Below, piece by piece: positions 1 to 7,620 of a stretch of DNA of 48,656 nt. The first letter of the stretch is position 1. Every line of letters starts with the position of its first letter. Both the position numbers and the translations under genes were made by a program. The stretch is from Nitrosomonas sp. (GTDB lineage: Bacteria; Pseudomonadota; Gammaproteobacteria; Burkholderiales; Nitrosomonadaceae): NCBI GenBank assembly GCA_021774055.1, contig JAJFJL010000123.1, forward strand, positions 1-48,656, given 5' to 3'. A model generated the notes under the pieces. The model did no database searches. It had not been told where the DNA came from and saw nothing but the letters and a program-made list of their open reading frames with translations.

Positions 1-138
1 ATCAGAGATCATCAATAATTGTTATGAACTTAAGCGAGATTTGTTTAATAGCGTTATTACTGGATTTATTCAGCGCACTATGCCAGAGATTAAAAATCTT
101 GATCCAATATTTATACCTGTTGTCAATGCGTAAGTCCT
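1..138 (+). mobile_element. 3' end of an insertion sequence, cut by the window edge
   Basis: The first 138 bases hold an open reading frame ending at TAA 131-133 and, overlapping that stop, the sequence TTGTCAATGCGTAAGTCCT (120-138). Its reverse complement is identical, over 19 bases, to the left terminus of the MITE at 29877-30010, and near-identical to the right one. I infer that this is the right terminal inverted repeat of an IS whose transposase stop codon lies inside the repeat. The rest of the element is outside the window, so the IS family cannot be named. Confidence 0.6.
2..133 (+). CDS. C-terminal fragment of a probable transposase
   Basis: Forty-three codons are open from the window edge to TAA 131-133. 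The peptide ends ...LDPIFIPVVNA. I do not recognise the family from so short a C-terminus. The transposase assignment is inference from position: the stop codon sits within a terminal inverted repeat shared with a MITE elsewhere in the window. The gene is partial because its start lies to the left of base 1. Confidence 0.4.
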   Translation, partial: SEIINNCYELKRDLFNSVITGFIQRTMPEIKNLDPIFIPVVNA

Positions 139-182
139 AAAAAACATAGAGATTGCATTAGAGCAATCTAGATTAGCTAGAG

Positions 183-407
183 TCAACCGAATTCAATCTG
201 CGACTGTTTTATACGAATATCAGAACCTGATTCTAGCTCCAGAACATAAACAGGATCTTCACTCAACTCTTCAACACTTATCAACGAACCAGTCTGTCCT
301 TTATCTTCTCCGGTTACTATTTTGACATAGTCATTATGTTCAAAGTGCAGGCCTCCAATTGTATTGTGTGCTAGGAAATCATTATGCTGATTAAAAGTTG
401 GTTTCAT
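183..407 (-). CDS. small KOW-like hypothetical protein
   Basis: This 74-residue protein has no signal peptide or membrane segment. Residues 26-72 (DYVKIVTGEDKGQTGSLISV... to the C-terminus) read like a KOW/SH3-type barrel of the kind found in NusG, ribosomal L24 and similar RNA-binding proteins: a hydrophobic strand, a G-x-D/H-K/A-G turn, then two more strands. I infer nucleic-acid or ribosome association, but the precise family is not known to me. It is a monocistron next to the IS end and has no strong Shine-Dalgarno. It is too well structured in sequence to be a random ORF, though this remains a judgement. Confidence 0.55.
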   Translation of the reverse strand: MKPTFNQHNDFLAHNTIGGLHFEHNDYVKIVTGEDKGQTGSLISVEELSEDPVYVLELESGSDIRIKQSQIEFG

Positions 408-734
408 GATTTTTAATGCCTAGGTTAGTGGAAATTTTTAGTGTGATTGATAGCGGAGCAGGTATGTTATCGAGTAAATTCTCAGCATGCATGGTAGGGT
501 GCAATAACCGTAGGGCATTGAGCCATTTACGTGAGTATATTAATAATATTACAATAACTGAAAACATATAAAGCTGTTGCCGCTTTATAACTAATTGTTT
601 ATTTTAATAAATTAATGATGCAATAGAAAATCTATCAATCGTTGTATTATGCGCAAGGATTGCAAACTCTAATATCTGACACCCTTTTCATATATATGTG
701 CGATTAATTGTAGGATTTAGGTTTAAATTAAATT
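408..734. other. intergenic stretch, mostly featureless
   Basis: I see no gene here. Bases 691-719 (ATATATGTGCGATTAATTG followed by TAGGATTTAGGTTT) resemble the right arm of the family A repeats (ATATGCACGATTACCTGCAGGATCTAGG) and may be a decayed copy. No left arm could be recognised. Confidence 0.3.
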
Positions 735-1409
735 TTAACTTTCAAAAGCCAACTGATGAGCAAATACTTGTTGCCAGTCGTGGTTGAACTGTTCAACTGC
801 AATAGGTACAGCAGGGTGAGTGAACATTTGTTCCATAATCTCTATTGATAATGTTATGGCTCCAACACCTGTTTGTAAAACATCTAACACTTGACGGGTA
901 TTTTTAAAGCTTGCGGGTAATACACAACAAGATAACCTTTGTTGTATTAATAACTGTTGTAATTCAGCCACCACAGCAACGCCATTTTGACCTAAAGCAT
1001 CAATTCGGTTTACATAAGGGGCTAGATAATCTGCTCCAGCCATTGCCGCGAAGAATCCTTGTTGAACACTGTAAATTGCTGTAGCAAGTAATGGAATATC
1101 CTCTTGATGGAGCTGTTTAATGGCTGCAATACCTATTTCTGTTGCAGGAATTTTTACAACCACATCATAAGGTAACGCTGCAATTTGACGTGCCTCCTTG
1201 ATTATTTCATCCAGAGTTTGACTAACTACTTGAACATGAAAACGGGCTTTCGCTCCAATGATGGGAGCTAATTGATTCAATAATGACTTTACCCCTTGTT
1301 TTGATTTTGCCAAAATACTGGGGTTTGTGGTCACCCCTTTAATTGGCAAACAGTGTTGAAAACGTGCCACTTGTTTAACATCTGCAGTATCTAAATATAG
1401 CTCTAACAT
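735..1409 (-). CDS. fsa: fructose-6-phosphate aldolase / small transaldolase
   Basis: The 224-residue product matches the small transaldolase subfamily (FSA/TalC, about 220 residues). Visible signatures are the N-terminal LYLDTADV, the GVTTNPSIL motif (residues 25-33), the Schiff-base lysine in VVVKIPAT (Lys86), AGADYLAPYVNRIDALG in the middle, and ASFKNTRQ near the C-terminus. FSA-type enzymes cleave or form fructose 6-phosphate from dihydroxyacetone (or hydroxyacetone) and glyceraldehyde 3-phosphate; relatives act as true transaldolases. The APYVNRID tyrosine favours the FSA subgroup, but substrate choice cannot be settled from sequence. The start ATG at 1409 has GAGGA upstream at good spacing. 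It stands alone, and so gives no operon clue. Confidence 0.85.
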   Translation of the reverse strand: MLELYLDTADVKQVARFQHCLPIKGVTTNPSILAKSKQGVKSLLNQLAPIIGAKARFHVQVVSQTLDEIIKEARQIAALPYDVVVKIPATEIGIAAIKQLHQEDIPLLATAIYSVQQGFFAAMAGADYLAPYVNRIDALGQNGVAVVAELQQLLIQQRLSCCVLPASFKNTRQVLDVLQTGVGAITLSIEIMEQMFTHPAVPIAVEQFNHDWQQVFAHQLAFES

Positions 1410-1978
1410 AGCTTGTCCTCAATAAATATCCGTGTAACACCCTTATAAGCATTATTTAATACTTCCTGAGTTTACTCATTTTTGGTGCACTTAAACGTGC
1501 CATGTTTCAATATCAGTGAAAAATAGCCATAAGGATTGTAAGTTAAGCTGTGTTTTTCACTCATTTCTTTAAACAGCTTGGAAGCCAGACCACTGCCGTC
1601 AAGAATACAGGTAAAGGGTCAGTTAATTTTAACTTTACAACTTTTCTATCAGTAAGTTAGCTGCAATGTGAGCATTTTGTTCCCTATTTTTTATATAAAA
1701 GATCATATCTAGGACATTTTGTTGTAGCAATATACTCTGGAACGATATACTTCGCGCGGTCATGATTTCAGTTTTCTAGTGGATAATTTTTGTCAATATC
1801 AGCGTTACTGAAACAGTTACATAGCGAGCTATGCACTGGTTTCATTACTTTTCTTTTGACGAAAATTATTACCCCATAAAATCCGGCGACTGTAGTCACG
1901 TAAAGTATATAATATGCGACAAACTGTTGTGCGGGATGTGCATGATTTAGATGTTAAATAGTTTAAAGGGTTTATGGT
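1410..1978. other. intergenic region holding a family F repeat
   Basis: Divergent region between fsa and the Ser/Thr kinase gene. Besides the F-type inverted repeat at 1745-1910, I see no gene. Bases around 1920-1945 (AAACTGTTGTGCGGGATGTG) resemble the internal part of family A copies (TTGTTGTGCAAAATGTG) and may be a relic. Confidence 0.4.
1745..1910. repeat. family F inverted-repeat element (MITE-like)
   Basis: Bases 1745-1796 (starting ATATACTTCGCGCGGTCATG) form an imperfect inverted repeat with 1856-1910 (ending CACGTAAAGTATAT). The centre carries CATAGCGAGCTATG, a short palindrome that also occupies the middle of family B. The inner and right part is recognisably the same as 26034-26142. 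No ORF is present. I infer a non-autonomous mobile element. Confidence 0.55.
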
Positions 1979-3790
1979 ATGCAGAATGACGTATCTAGCG
2001 ATGATGACCGTACGGTTCTTTCACAGAAGACAGATACGACACCTCCTCGACTTCCAGACGAAGACGATGATCGTACGATTCTTTCGCAAGAAACTGATAA
2101 GAAACCGCCGTCACTGCCAGCCAAACGACCAAGTTTAATTCCAGCAGGTGATGACGTGCTGCCGATTGGAACAATGTTGGAAGAATTTGAAATTACTGGA
2201 ATCATTGGTCGAGGTGGGTTTGGCATTGTTTATGATACTACTGATCATTTATTACAACGTCGAGTTGCTCTAAAAGAGTATATGCCTTCCGCACTTGCAA
2301 TTAGAGATAGTAATAAAAGAATAATTGTAAAATCAGAGAAACATAGTGAAGTATTTCAAATAGGGCTACGTAGTTTTATCAACGAAGCTCGTTTGCTAGC
2401 AAATTTTGATAACCCTGCTTTAGTTAAAGTTCATCGCTTTTGGGAGGATAACGGTACTGCCTATATGGCGATGCAGTATTGCGAAGGAGTTACCTTAAAA
2501 GAAACACTAACTGACATGGGCCAACCACCTGACGAAAAATGGCTGAAAAATTTGTTGTCTCCATTGCTTGATGCTTTAGGTGTTATCCATAAGGATCAAT
2601 GTTTTCATCGTGATATTGCACCAGATAATATATTAATCTTGCCAGATGGCAGACCTGTACTACTTGACTTTGGTGCGGCACGTCGTGTGGTCAGTAATAT
2701 GGATCAAATTCTTACTGTAATTTTAAAGCCTGGTTATGCGCCATTTGAGCAATACGGGGAAATCGCAACTTTAAAACAAGGTCCTTGGACAGACATTTAT
2801 GCACTTGCTGCGGTAGCCTACTTTGCCATCACCGGCAAACCACCTATCGCATCGGTTAGTCGTGTGGTTTCTGATACACTCGTGCCTATCAGTGAAGTAG
2901 CTGCAGGTCAATATAGTGCCAATTTTTTAAAGGCGATTGATCAAGCACTTGCTGTTAAACCAGGAGATCGCCCACAAAATGTTGATGAATTACGTCATCT
3001 TCTTGAACTAGAAAAAATACAATTACAGCATCAAGATGAAACTCTGATAGAGACACAACTTCTGGTAGAAAATGATGATAAAAATAACAAACCATCAAGT
3101 AATGTACCCTACATAGCGATCATCAGTATTGTATTGATTGCTGCCGTTGGTGTAGGTGTTTATATGATGATGAACGAGCCTGCGCCGGTTCCCGCAGTTT
3201 CAACTCCAGCTTCAGTTCCAACTCAAGCACCAGTCTTAAGCCAAGCTCAAGCAAAGAAAAAAGCATTTGATCCTATTACAGTACTGGATGAAATATTTGA
3301 TGAGCGTGACCGTGATCATGCAGTAACTATATCGGTTGAAAAAGCCCAAGTTCGGATTGGTAAAGACCGACTATATTTTGAAATTCGTTCTGCAAAGTCT
3401 GGTTATGTTTATCTTCTTATGGTTGGCACTAATCACTCTGATTTTTTTAAGCTGTTTCCAAACAGCTTGGATGAAGATAATTATATTAAAGCTGGCAAAC
3501 AATTCAATTTGCCACGCCCTGAATGGCGATTAGGTGCTGAAGGTCCACCAGGGGTTAATAATTTTATTGTTATTGTCTCAAGTCATCCACGCGATTTTAG
3601 TGCAGCCGGGATTAAATCTTTTGGGCCATTCGCAAAATTTCCATTTGAATCGTCAGCTCAACTGTATCTTTCTGATACTGGAGTTACTTCTTTATTTGCA
3701 GGAAAAACAGTCTGCCCTGAGATATTAGGTGAAAATTGTGACAAGTCTTATGGTGCAGCTGTATTTTCTATCGAAGAAATTGAGCCGTGA
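1979..3790 (+). CDS. membrane Ser/Thr protein kinase with DUF4384-like extracytoplasmic domain
   Basis: 603 residues. The N-terminal 60 residues are disordered and acidic, with a repeated DDRTVLSQ / DDRTILSQ motif. A Hanks-type kinase domain spans about 68-345: glycine loop GRGGFG (77-82), catalytic lysine in VALKE (Lys99), HRDIAPDN (the usual Lys after HRD-I is Ala, seen in many proteobacterial members), and DFGAARR. A single membrane span lies at about 377-396, followed by a Pro/Ala linker and a C-terminal domain resembling DUF4384 (YVYLLMVG... FKLFPN). It is likely an inner-membrane kinase with an outside sensory domain. It converges with the PP2C phosphatase and OmpA-like genes, which suggests an eraser and an envelope partner. 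It starts at ATG 1979, next to a long noncoding region. Confidence 0.88.
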   Translation: MQNDVSSDDDRTVLSQKTDTTPPRLPDEDDDRTILSQETDKKPPSLPAKRPSLIPAGDDVLPIGTMLEEFEITGIIGRGGFGIVYDTTDHLLQRRVALKEYMPSALAIRDSNKRIIVKSEKHSEVFQIGLRSFINEARLLANFDNPALVKVHRFWEDNGTAYMAMQYCEGVTLKETLTDMGQPPDEKWLKNLLSPLLDALGVIHKDQCFHRDIAPDNILILPDGRPVLLDFGAARRVVSNMDQILTVILKPGYAPFEQYGEIATLKQGPWTDIYALAAVAYFAITGKPPIASVSRVVSDTLVPISEVAAGQYSANFLKAIDQALAVKPGDRPQNVDELRHLLELEKIQLQHQDETLIETQLLVENDDKNNKPSSNVPYIAIISIVLIAAVGVGVYMMMNEPAPVPAVSTPASVPTQAPVLSQAQAKKKAFDPITVLDEIFDERDRDHAVTISVEKAQVRIGKDRLYFEIRSAKSGYVYLLMVGTNHSDFFKLFPNSLDEDNYIKAGKQFNLPRPEWRLGAEGPPGVNNFIVIVSSHPRDFSAAGIKSFGPFAKFPFESSAQLYLSDTGVTSLFAGKTVCPEILGENCDKSYGAAVFSIEEIEP

Positions 3791-3837
3791 TAGAAAATAG
3801 CTAAGAAAGGGAGTGGGTAATTAATTATGTGTACTTT

Positions 3838-3888
3838 GTGGTGTAGCAATCAATGTACAGTAAGTAGTGCATCAATTGCTACAATCTA
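3838..3888. terminator. possible bidirectional terminator hairpin
   Basis: Between the convergent kinase and OmpA-like genes, GTGTAGCAATCAATG pairs with a downstream CATCAATTGCTACA. The stem is imperfect and there is no long T run, so termination is inferred from position more than from shape. Confidence 0.3.
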
Positions 3889-3919
3889 GAACCCCAGGAA
3901 GGAAGAATAAATGTTTCCT

Positions 3920-4468
3920 TTAATCAACCTTTCTGACGATTGTTACACGTCTATTTTCTGGTGCGGTACGGTTATCAGAATTTAACAGCTCACGAGACCC
4001 TTTGCCAACGGCTGTTAAACGACTAGCACTAATCTGATAGTTCCACACAAGATAGTTTAAAACAGCTTCTGCTCGCGCTTTAGAAAGCTGTTGATTTAGG
4101 CTCTCTCCACCACGAGGATCCGTATGTCCTTCTATCGCAAAATTGAAGTCTGCTAGGCTATCCATTTTAAGGGCTCGCCCTAAAACATCAAGTTGTTGCA
4201 TTGCGTTAGCTGTTAGCTCAGCAGAATTAGTCCCAAATGTAATCAACATTGATGCGCTGGTACTAACTGGTTCTGCTTGAGCCGTATCTTCAGCATCTGC
4301 ACTAAATACTTTAATGCTTCTAGTGCGAATACTACGCTCAGGGGCAAGTGCTTCAATTAGTGCCGCCTCTGTTACTTCATCTCCTTCAAGTACTTTCGTG
4401 ATTTGTGCTGATGCAGGTAATATCATCAAACTAAATGCTATTAAAATAAATATAAGTTTAATTTTCAT
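3920..4468 (-). CDS. OmpA-family peptidoglycan-binding outer-membrane protein
   Basis: 182 residues with a Sec signal peptide at about 1-21 (KIKLIFILIAFSLMILPASA). After a short linker, residues 75-182 form an OmpA C-terminal domain: LITFGTNSAEL, then IEGHTDPRG with the conserved TD pair, LSKARAEAVLNYL, and ENRRVTIV. OmpA-like domains bind the diaminopimelate of peptidoglycan, so the protein likely sits in the periplasm. No lipobox cysteine or beta-barrel is visible. It follows the PP2C gene on the same strand by 27 bases and has a strong GGAGGG Shine-Dalgarno. OmpA-like proteins also occur in type VI secretion loci with kinase and PP2C genes, but no other T6SS gene is present. Confidence 0.85.
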   Translation of the reverse strand: MKIKLIFILIAFSLMILPASAQITKVLEGDEVTEAALIEALAPERSIRTRSIKVFSADAEDTAQAEPVSTSASMLITFGTNSAELTANAMQQLDVLGRALKMDSLADFNFAIEGHTDPRGGESLNQQLSKARAEAVLNYLVWNYQISASRLTAVGKGSRELLNSDNRTAPENRRVTIVRKVD

Positions 4469-4495
4469 GACACCCTCCTATAATGTAATTAAGAA

Positions 4496-5248
4496 TTATT
4501 TTGCCTGAGTTGAATCTTTACACCATATAGCAATGGCAGAATAGTTGTCTTGATGTTTGTGTCCACGTGCGAGAACTTGTTGTTCCAATACTGCCAACCA
4601 TGCAGATGCAGATGTTGCATTGCTAACTAACTGTTCCATCTCATTTTCTTCTACATATTCCCATAGTCCATCTGAACATAGTAAAAAAACATCGTTATCT
4701 TGCAGAGGCTGTGCTGTTGCAATGATGTCTGCCTCAAATTGTTCATTATTACCAAGTGCATCATATAGTTGATTACGAGTTGGTGAAGACCGTATCTCTT
4801 CAGCTTTTAAATAACCAGCATCAACCATACGCTGTGAAACACTATGATCACGTGTTTGAGATATAATTTTACCTTGCTGAAAATAATATAATCGAGAATC
4901 ACCGACATGCCCCCAGAATGCCAAGTTGCTAACAGTATCAATTGTTAGTATTACGGCAGTAGCACGCATTTGTTGAAGCTTTTCATTAGCTTCTTGCTCA
5001 CGTGTAATTGAGCTGTTTCCAATATGTAATAAAGATTCGATTGTTTTTGCATTACAATTTGGCTCTGTTTGAAATTGATCAAGTACATGTTTTAATACCA
5101 GCTTGGATGCGATGTCACCACCATAATGCCCACCTAAGCCATCAGATAAAACACAACAACAGGCTTCTGAATTAGACCAGTAATCACAAGCATCTTCATT
5201 CACCTTGCGCCCACCTGCTTTCGATAATTTAGCTATTTCAAGATACAT
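4496..5248 (-). CDS. PP2C-type Ser/Thr protein phosphatase
   Basis: 250 residues of a bacterial PPM/PP2C domain (the stand-alone kind is about 240-250). Metal-binding and core motifs are in order: GGRKVNEDA near residue 12, LSDGLGGHYGG near 35, ATAVILT, WGHVGDSRLYYF, TRDHS, and FLLCSDGLWE near 190. It should dephosphorylate phospho-Ser/Thr on proteins using Mn2+/Mg2+, most plausibly targets of the kinase encoded opposite (1979-3790). It is the first gene of a two-gene unit with the OmpA-like protein. Confidence 0.9.
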   Translation of the reverse strand: MYLEIAKLSKAGGRKVNEDACDYWSNSEACCCVLSDGLGGHYGGDIASKLVLKHVLDQFQTEPNCNAKTIESLLHIGNSSITREQEANEKLQQMRATAVILTIDTVSNLAFWGHVGDSRLYYFQQGKIISQTRDHSVSQRMVDAGYLKAEEIRSSPTRNQLYDALGNNEQFEADIIATAQPLQDNDVFLLCSDGLWEYVEENEMEQLVSNATSASAWLAVLEQQVLARGHKHQDNYSAIAIWCKDSTQAK

Positions 5249-5727
5249 AATAAGTAAAATTAATATAAATTAGTTGATAGTCGGAAGTCATAAATTGCAA
5301 AATGAATGTTGCATACAGTTCGAATCAAAAGTATAGGAACAAAGCCTAATGCTACACTTTATTCTTTGGGAATATCAATAAGTATTTCACGCAGAATAAA
5401 ATTAACTCTATGAAACAATTTGTTACACATTATATGCGCGGTCACTTGCAGGATCTAGGTATTATCCTAATTCAAAAACATAAGGAAGCATAACCTACGA
5501 CCGAAGTAATGATTAAAATGGCATCTTCGGTGTATTGAAAACTTCGTGCCATAAGTTTCAACATATACACCTTATCTGCATAATATCATATACATTTAAA
5601 CAGCTTATAGTGAAATTTATAGTCTGATTAAAATGTAAAATCTTAGCGTTAGCCTAAAACCTAGGTAATTACGAAGTGGGCATACATATGATATACGGGG
5701 CACTACTAAACAAATGAACCAATTTAC
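5249..5727. other. intergenic region upstream of murJ with a decayed family A repeat
   Basis: Divergent region between the PP2C gene and murJ. It carries a partial family A repeat (about 5355-5459). The rest, to 5727, is AT-rich and shows no gene. An ACCTAGGT core at 5669-5676 may be another fossil family A terminus. Confidence 0.4.
5355..5459. repeat. family A repeat, left arm lost
   Basis: From TTATTCTTTGGGAATATC onward the sequence follows the long copy at 44011-44171 closely, ending CACTTGCAGGATCTAGG. The left arm is not recognisable, so this is a truncated copy. Confidence 0.65.
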
Positions 5728-7263
5728 ATGAGTCTATTTAAAAACCTTGCTGCTGTTAGCAGTATGACATTTATATCACGAATTCTTGGTTTTTTACGAG
5801 ATGTGCTAATCGCTAGAACTTTTGGTGCAGGTATGGCAACAGATGCTTTTTTTGTTGCTTTTAGAATACCTAATTTATTACGTCGATTATTTGCAGAAGG
5901 TGCTTTTTCTATTGCTTTTGTTCCAATCCTTGCAGAATATAAAAATAATAAAACAGCAGAAGAAACGCGCAGCTTAATTGATCATGTTACTCAATTATTA
6001 GCTATAGCATTATTTGTAGTGACACTGGTAGGTATTGTAGCTGCGCCTTTGATTATTTATGCCAGCGCACCTGGTTTTTCAGCTAACCCGGAGAAATTTG
6101 CTCTAACAGCTGAATTATTACAGATTACCTTTCCTTATATCTTCTTTATTTCACTTGTATCACTGGCCGGTGGTATTTTAAATACATATGGGAAGTTTTT
6201 TGTCCCTGCATTAACGCCAGCGTTATTAAATTTATCTTTTATTGCTTGTGCTTTGTGGCTGGCGCCGTTATTAGATCCGCCGATTTTAGCCTTGGCATGG
6301 GCGGTATTTATTGGTGGTGTGTTGCAACTTGCGTTTCAAGTTCCTTTTCTTATTCGTATCAAAAGATTTCCACGGTTACGTTTTCGATCAGAAGATCAAG
6401 GCGCTTGGCGTGTTCTTAAACAAATGGGACCGGCTGTATTTGGTGTGTCTGTTGGTCAAATCAGCATGTTAATTAACACTATCTTTGCCTCATTATTGGT
6501 TAGTGGTAGTGTGTCATGGCTTTATTATGCAGATCGTCTAATGGAATTCCCTGCAGGTCTACTAGGTGTTGCTTTAGGAACAGTGTTATTACCTTCTCTA
6601 GCACGCCACTATTCCAGCCATAGCACTGCTAAATACTCGCAATTATTAGACTGGGGCTTACGTCTGACAATATTGCTGACACTCCCAGCTGCATTAGCCT
6701 TAGCCTTGTTAGCAACACCACTAATCACAACTTTATTTCATTATGGTGAATTTACAGCTAATGATGTATGGATGACACGTGATGCATTAATTTCATACAG
6801 TGTTGGGTTGTTGGGATTAATTTTAGTAAAAGTATTGGCGCCAGGTTTTTATGCCAGACAGAATATTAAAACTCCCGTAAGAATTGCAGTAGTTACGCTT
6901 GTCGCGACACAATTAATGAATCTTGCTTTCATCATACCGTTGCAACATGCTGGGCTAGCATTAGCAATTGGCTTGGGGGCTTGCATAAATGCAGGATTGC
7001 TTTATTACAAACTACGTAGCCATAAGATTTATCAACCACAGCCAGGGTGGCTAGTTTTTTTTATGAAAATATTAATCGCATTAGCTGTAATGGGAACAAC
7101 CTTATGGTTTATTAGTGGTAGTGACATTTCCTGGCTAGCCGATTCTGCCTCTAATCGTGCACTTCAATTAACCAAAGTGATTATCATCGGGGCTGCCAGT
7201 TATTTTATTGCGCTATGGGTGCTTGGTTTTCGTTTACAAGACTTTACCCTGCAACCTGACTAG
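5728..7263 (+). CDS. murJ: lipid II flippase MurJ
   Basis: 511 residues, the usual MurJ length, with about 14 hydrophobic segments. N-terminal SSMTFISRILGFLRDVLIA and the TDAFFVAFRIPNLLRRLFAEGAFS block are hallmark MurJ/MviN sequence, with the essential arginines of the central cavity. It flips lipid II across the inner membrane for peptidoglycan synthesis. The gene reads alone. The stop codon TAG (7261-7263) coincides with the CTAG that borders a family C repeat, so the element has inserted exactly at the 3' end and supplies or duplicates the stop codon; the length is still normal. Confidence 0.95.
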   Translation: MSLFKNLAAVSSMTFISRILGFLRDVLIARTFGAGMATDAFFVAFRIPNLLRRLFAEGAFSIAFVPILAEYKNNKTAEETRSLIDHVTQLLAIALFVVTLVGIVAAPLIIYASAPGFSANPEKFALTAELLQITFPYIFFISLVSLAGGILNTYGKFFVPALTPALLNLSFIACALWLAPLLDPPILALAWAVFIGGVLQLAFQVPFLIRIKRFPRLRFRSEDQGAWRVLKQMGPAVFGVSVGQISMLINTIFASLLVSGSVSWLYYADRLMEFPAGLLGVALGTVLLPSLARHYSSHSTAKYSQLLDWGLRLTILLTLPAALALALLATPLITTLFHYGEFTANDVWMTRDALISYSVGLLGLILVKVLAPGFYARQNIKTPVRIAVVTLVATQLMNLAFIIPLQHAGLALAIGLGACINAGLLYYKLRSHKIYQPQPGWLVFFMKILIALAVMGTTLWFISGSDISWLADSASNRALQLTKVIIIGAASYFIALWVLGFRLQDFTLQPD

Positions 7264-7426
7264 TGCCTTGCACGCTAAATAACCAGGAAAATATGGGGGA
7301 TGCAAAAATTGTCGAGAACAAGGCGAAGAAGCACCGGCATATTGAGCATACGGCAAGTTTCTTCAACGCAGTTATCGGCAATTTGTGCCACAGATTTTCC
7401 TGGTTATTTAGCGTGCAAGGTACTAG
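7260..7426. repeat. family C MITE copy 1
   Basis: 167 bases bounded by CTAG on both sides. The left arm, CTAGTGCCTTGCACGC and the following TAAATAACCAGGAAAAT, repeats in inverted form at the right end, with one mismatch over 33 bases. The interior aligns in opposite orientation with copy 2 at 13281-13450. The CTAG may be a 4-bp target duplication or the tip of the inverted repeat. ORFs called here (7244-7429 and 7263-7460) are artefacts of the palindrome. Confidence 0.8.
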
Positions 7427-7459
7427 CATAGAGACAAGACGAGGAACACCTTGTCCTTA

Positions 7460-7617
7460 GGAACGTGCATGAAATAAATTAGGCAACTAGCTTTGTATTT
7501 AAGCCCATCTTCTGCGTTGTGCAAACAGTTACATAGCCGTGCTATGCGCCTGTTTACACGCCTTGAATATGAACATAAATCCTGCGCTAGTTGCCTAATT
7601 TATTCCATGCACGTTCC
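7460..7617. repeat. family B MITE copy 1
   Basis: 158 bases with inverted ends GGAACGTGCATGaAATAAAT and ATTTATTCCATGCACGTTCC, flanked by TTA on both sides (7457-7459 and 7618-7620). The centre has the short palindrome CATAGCCGTGCTATG. The right end abuts the stop codon of the 5'-nucleotidase gene. Its sister copy is at 43803-43984. Confidence 0.8.
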
Positions 7618-7620
7618 TTA

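Noticed and set aside
3920-5248. A type VI secretion locus
   Set aside because: Only kinase, PP2C and OmpA-like genes are present; no tss structural genes.
7244-7460. ORFs on both strands in 7244-7460
   Set aside because: They share sequence with each other because the region is the family C inverted repeat; no protein-like features.
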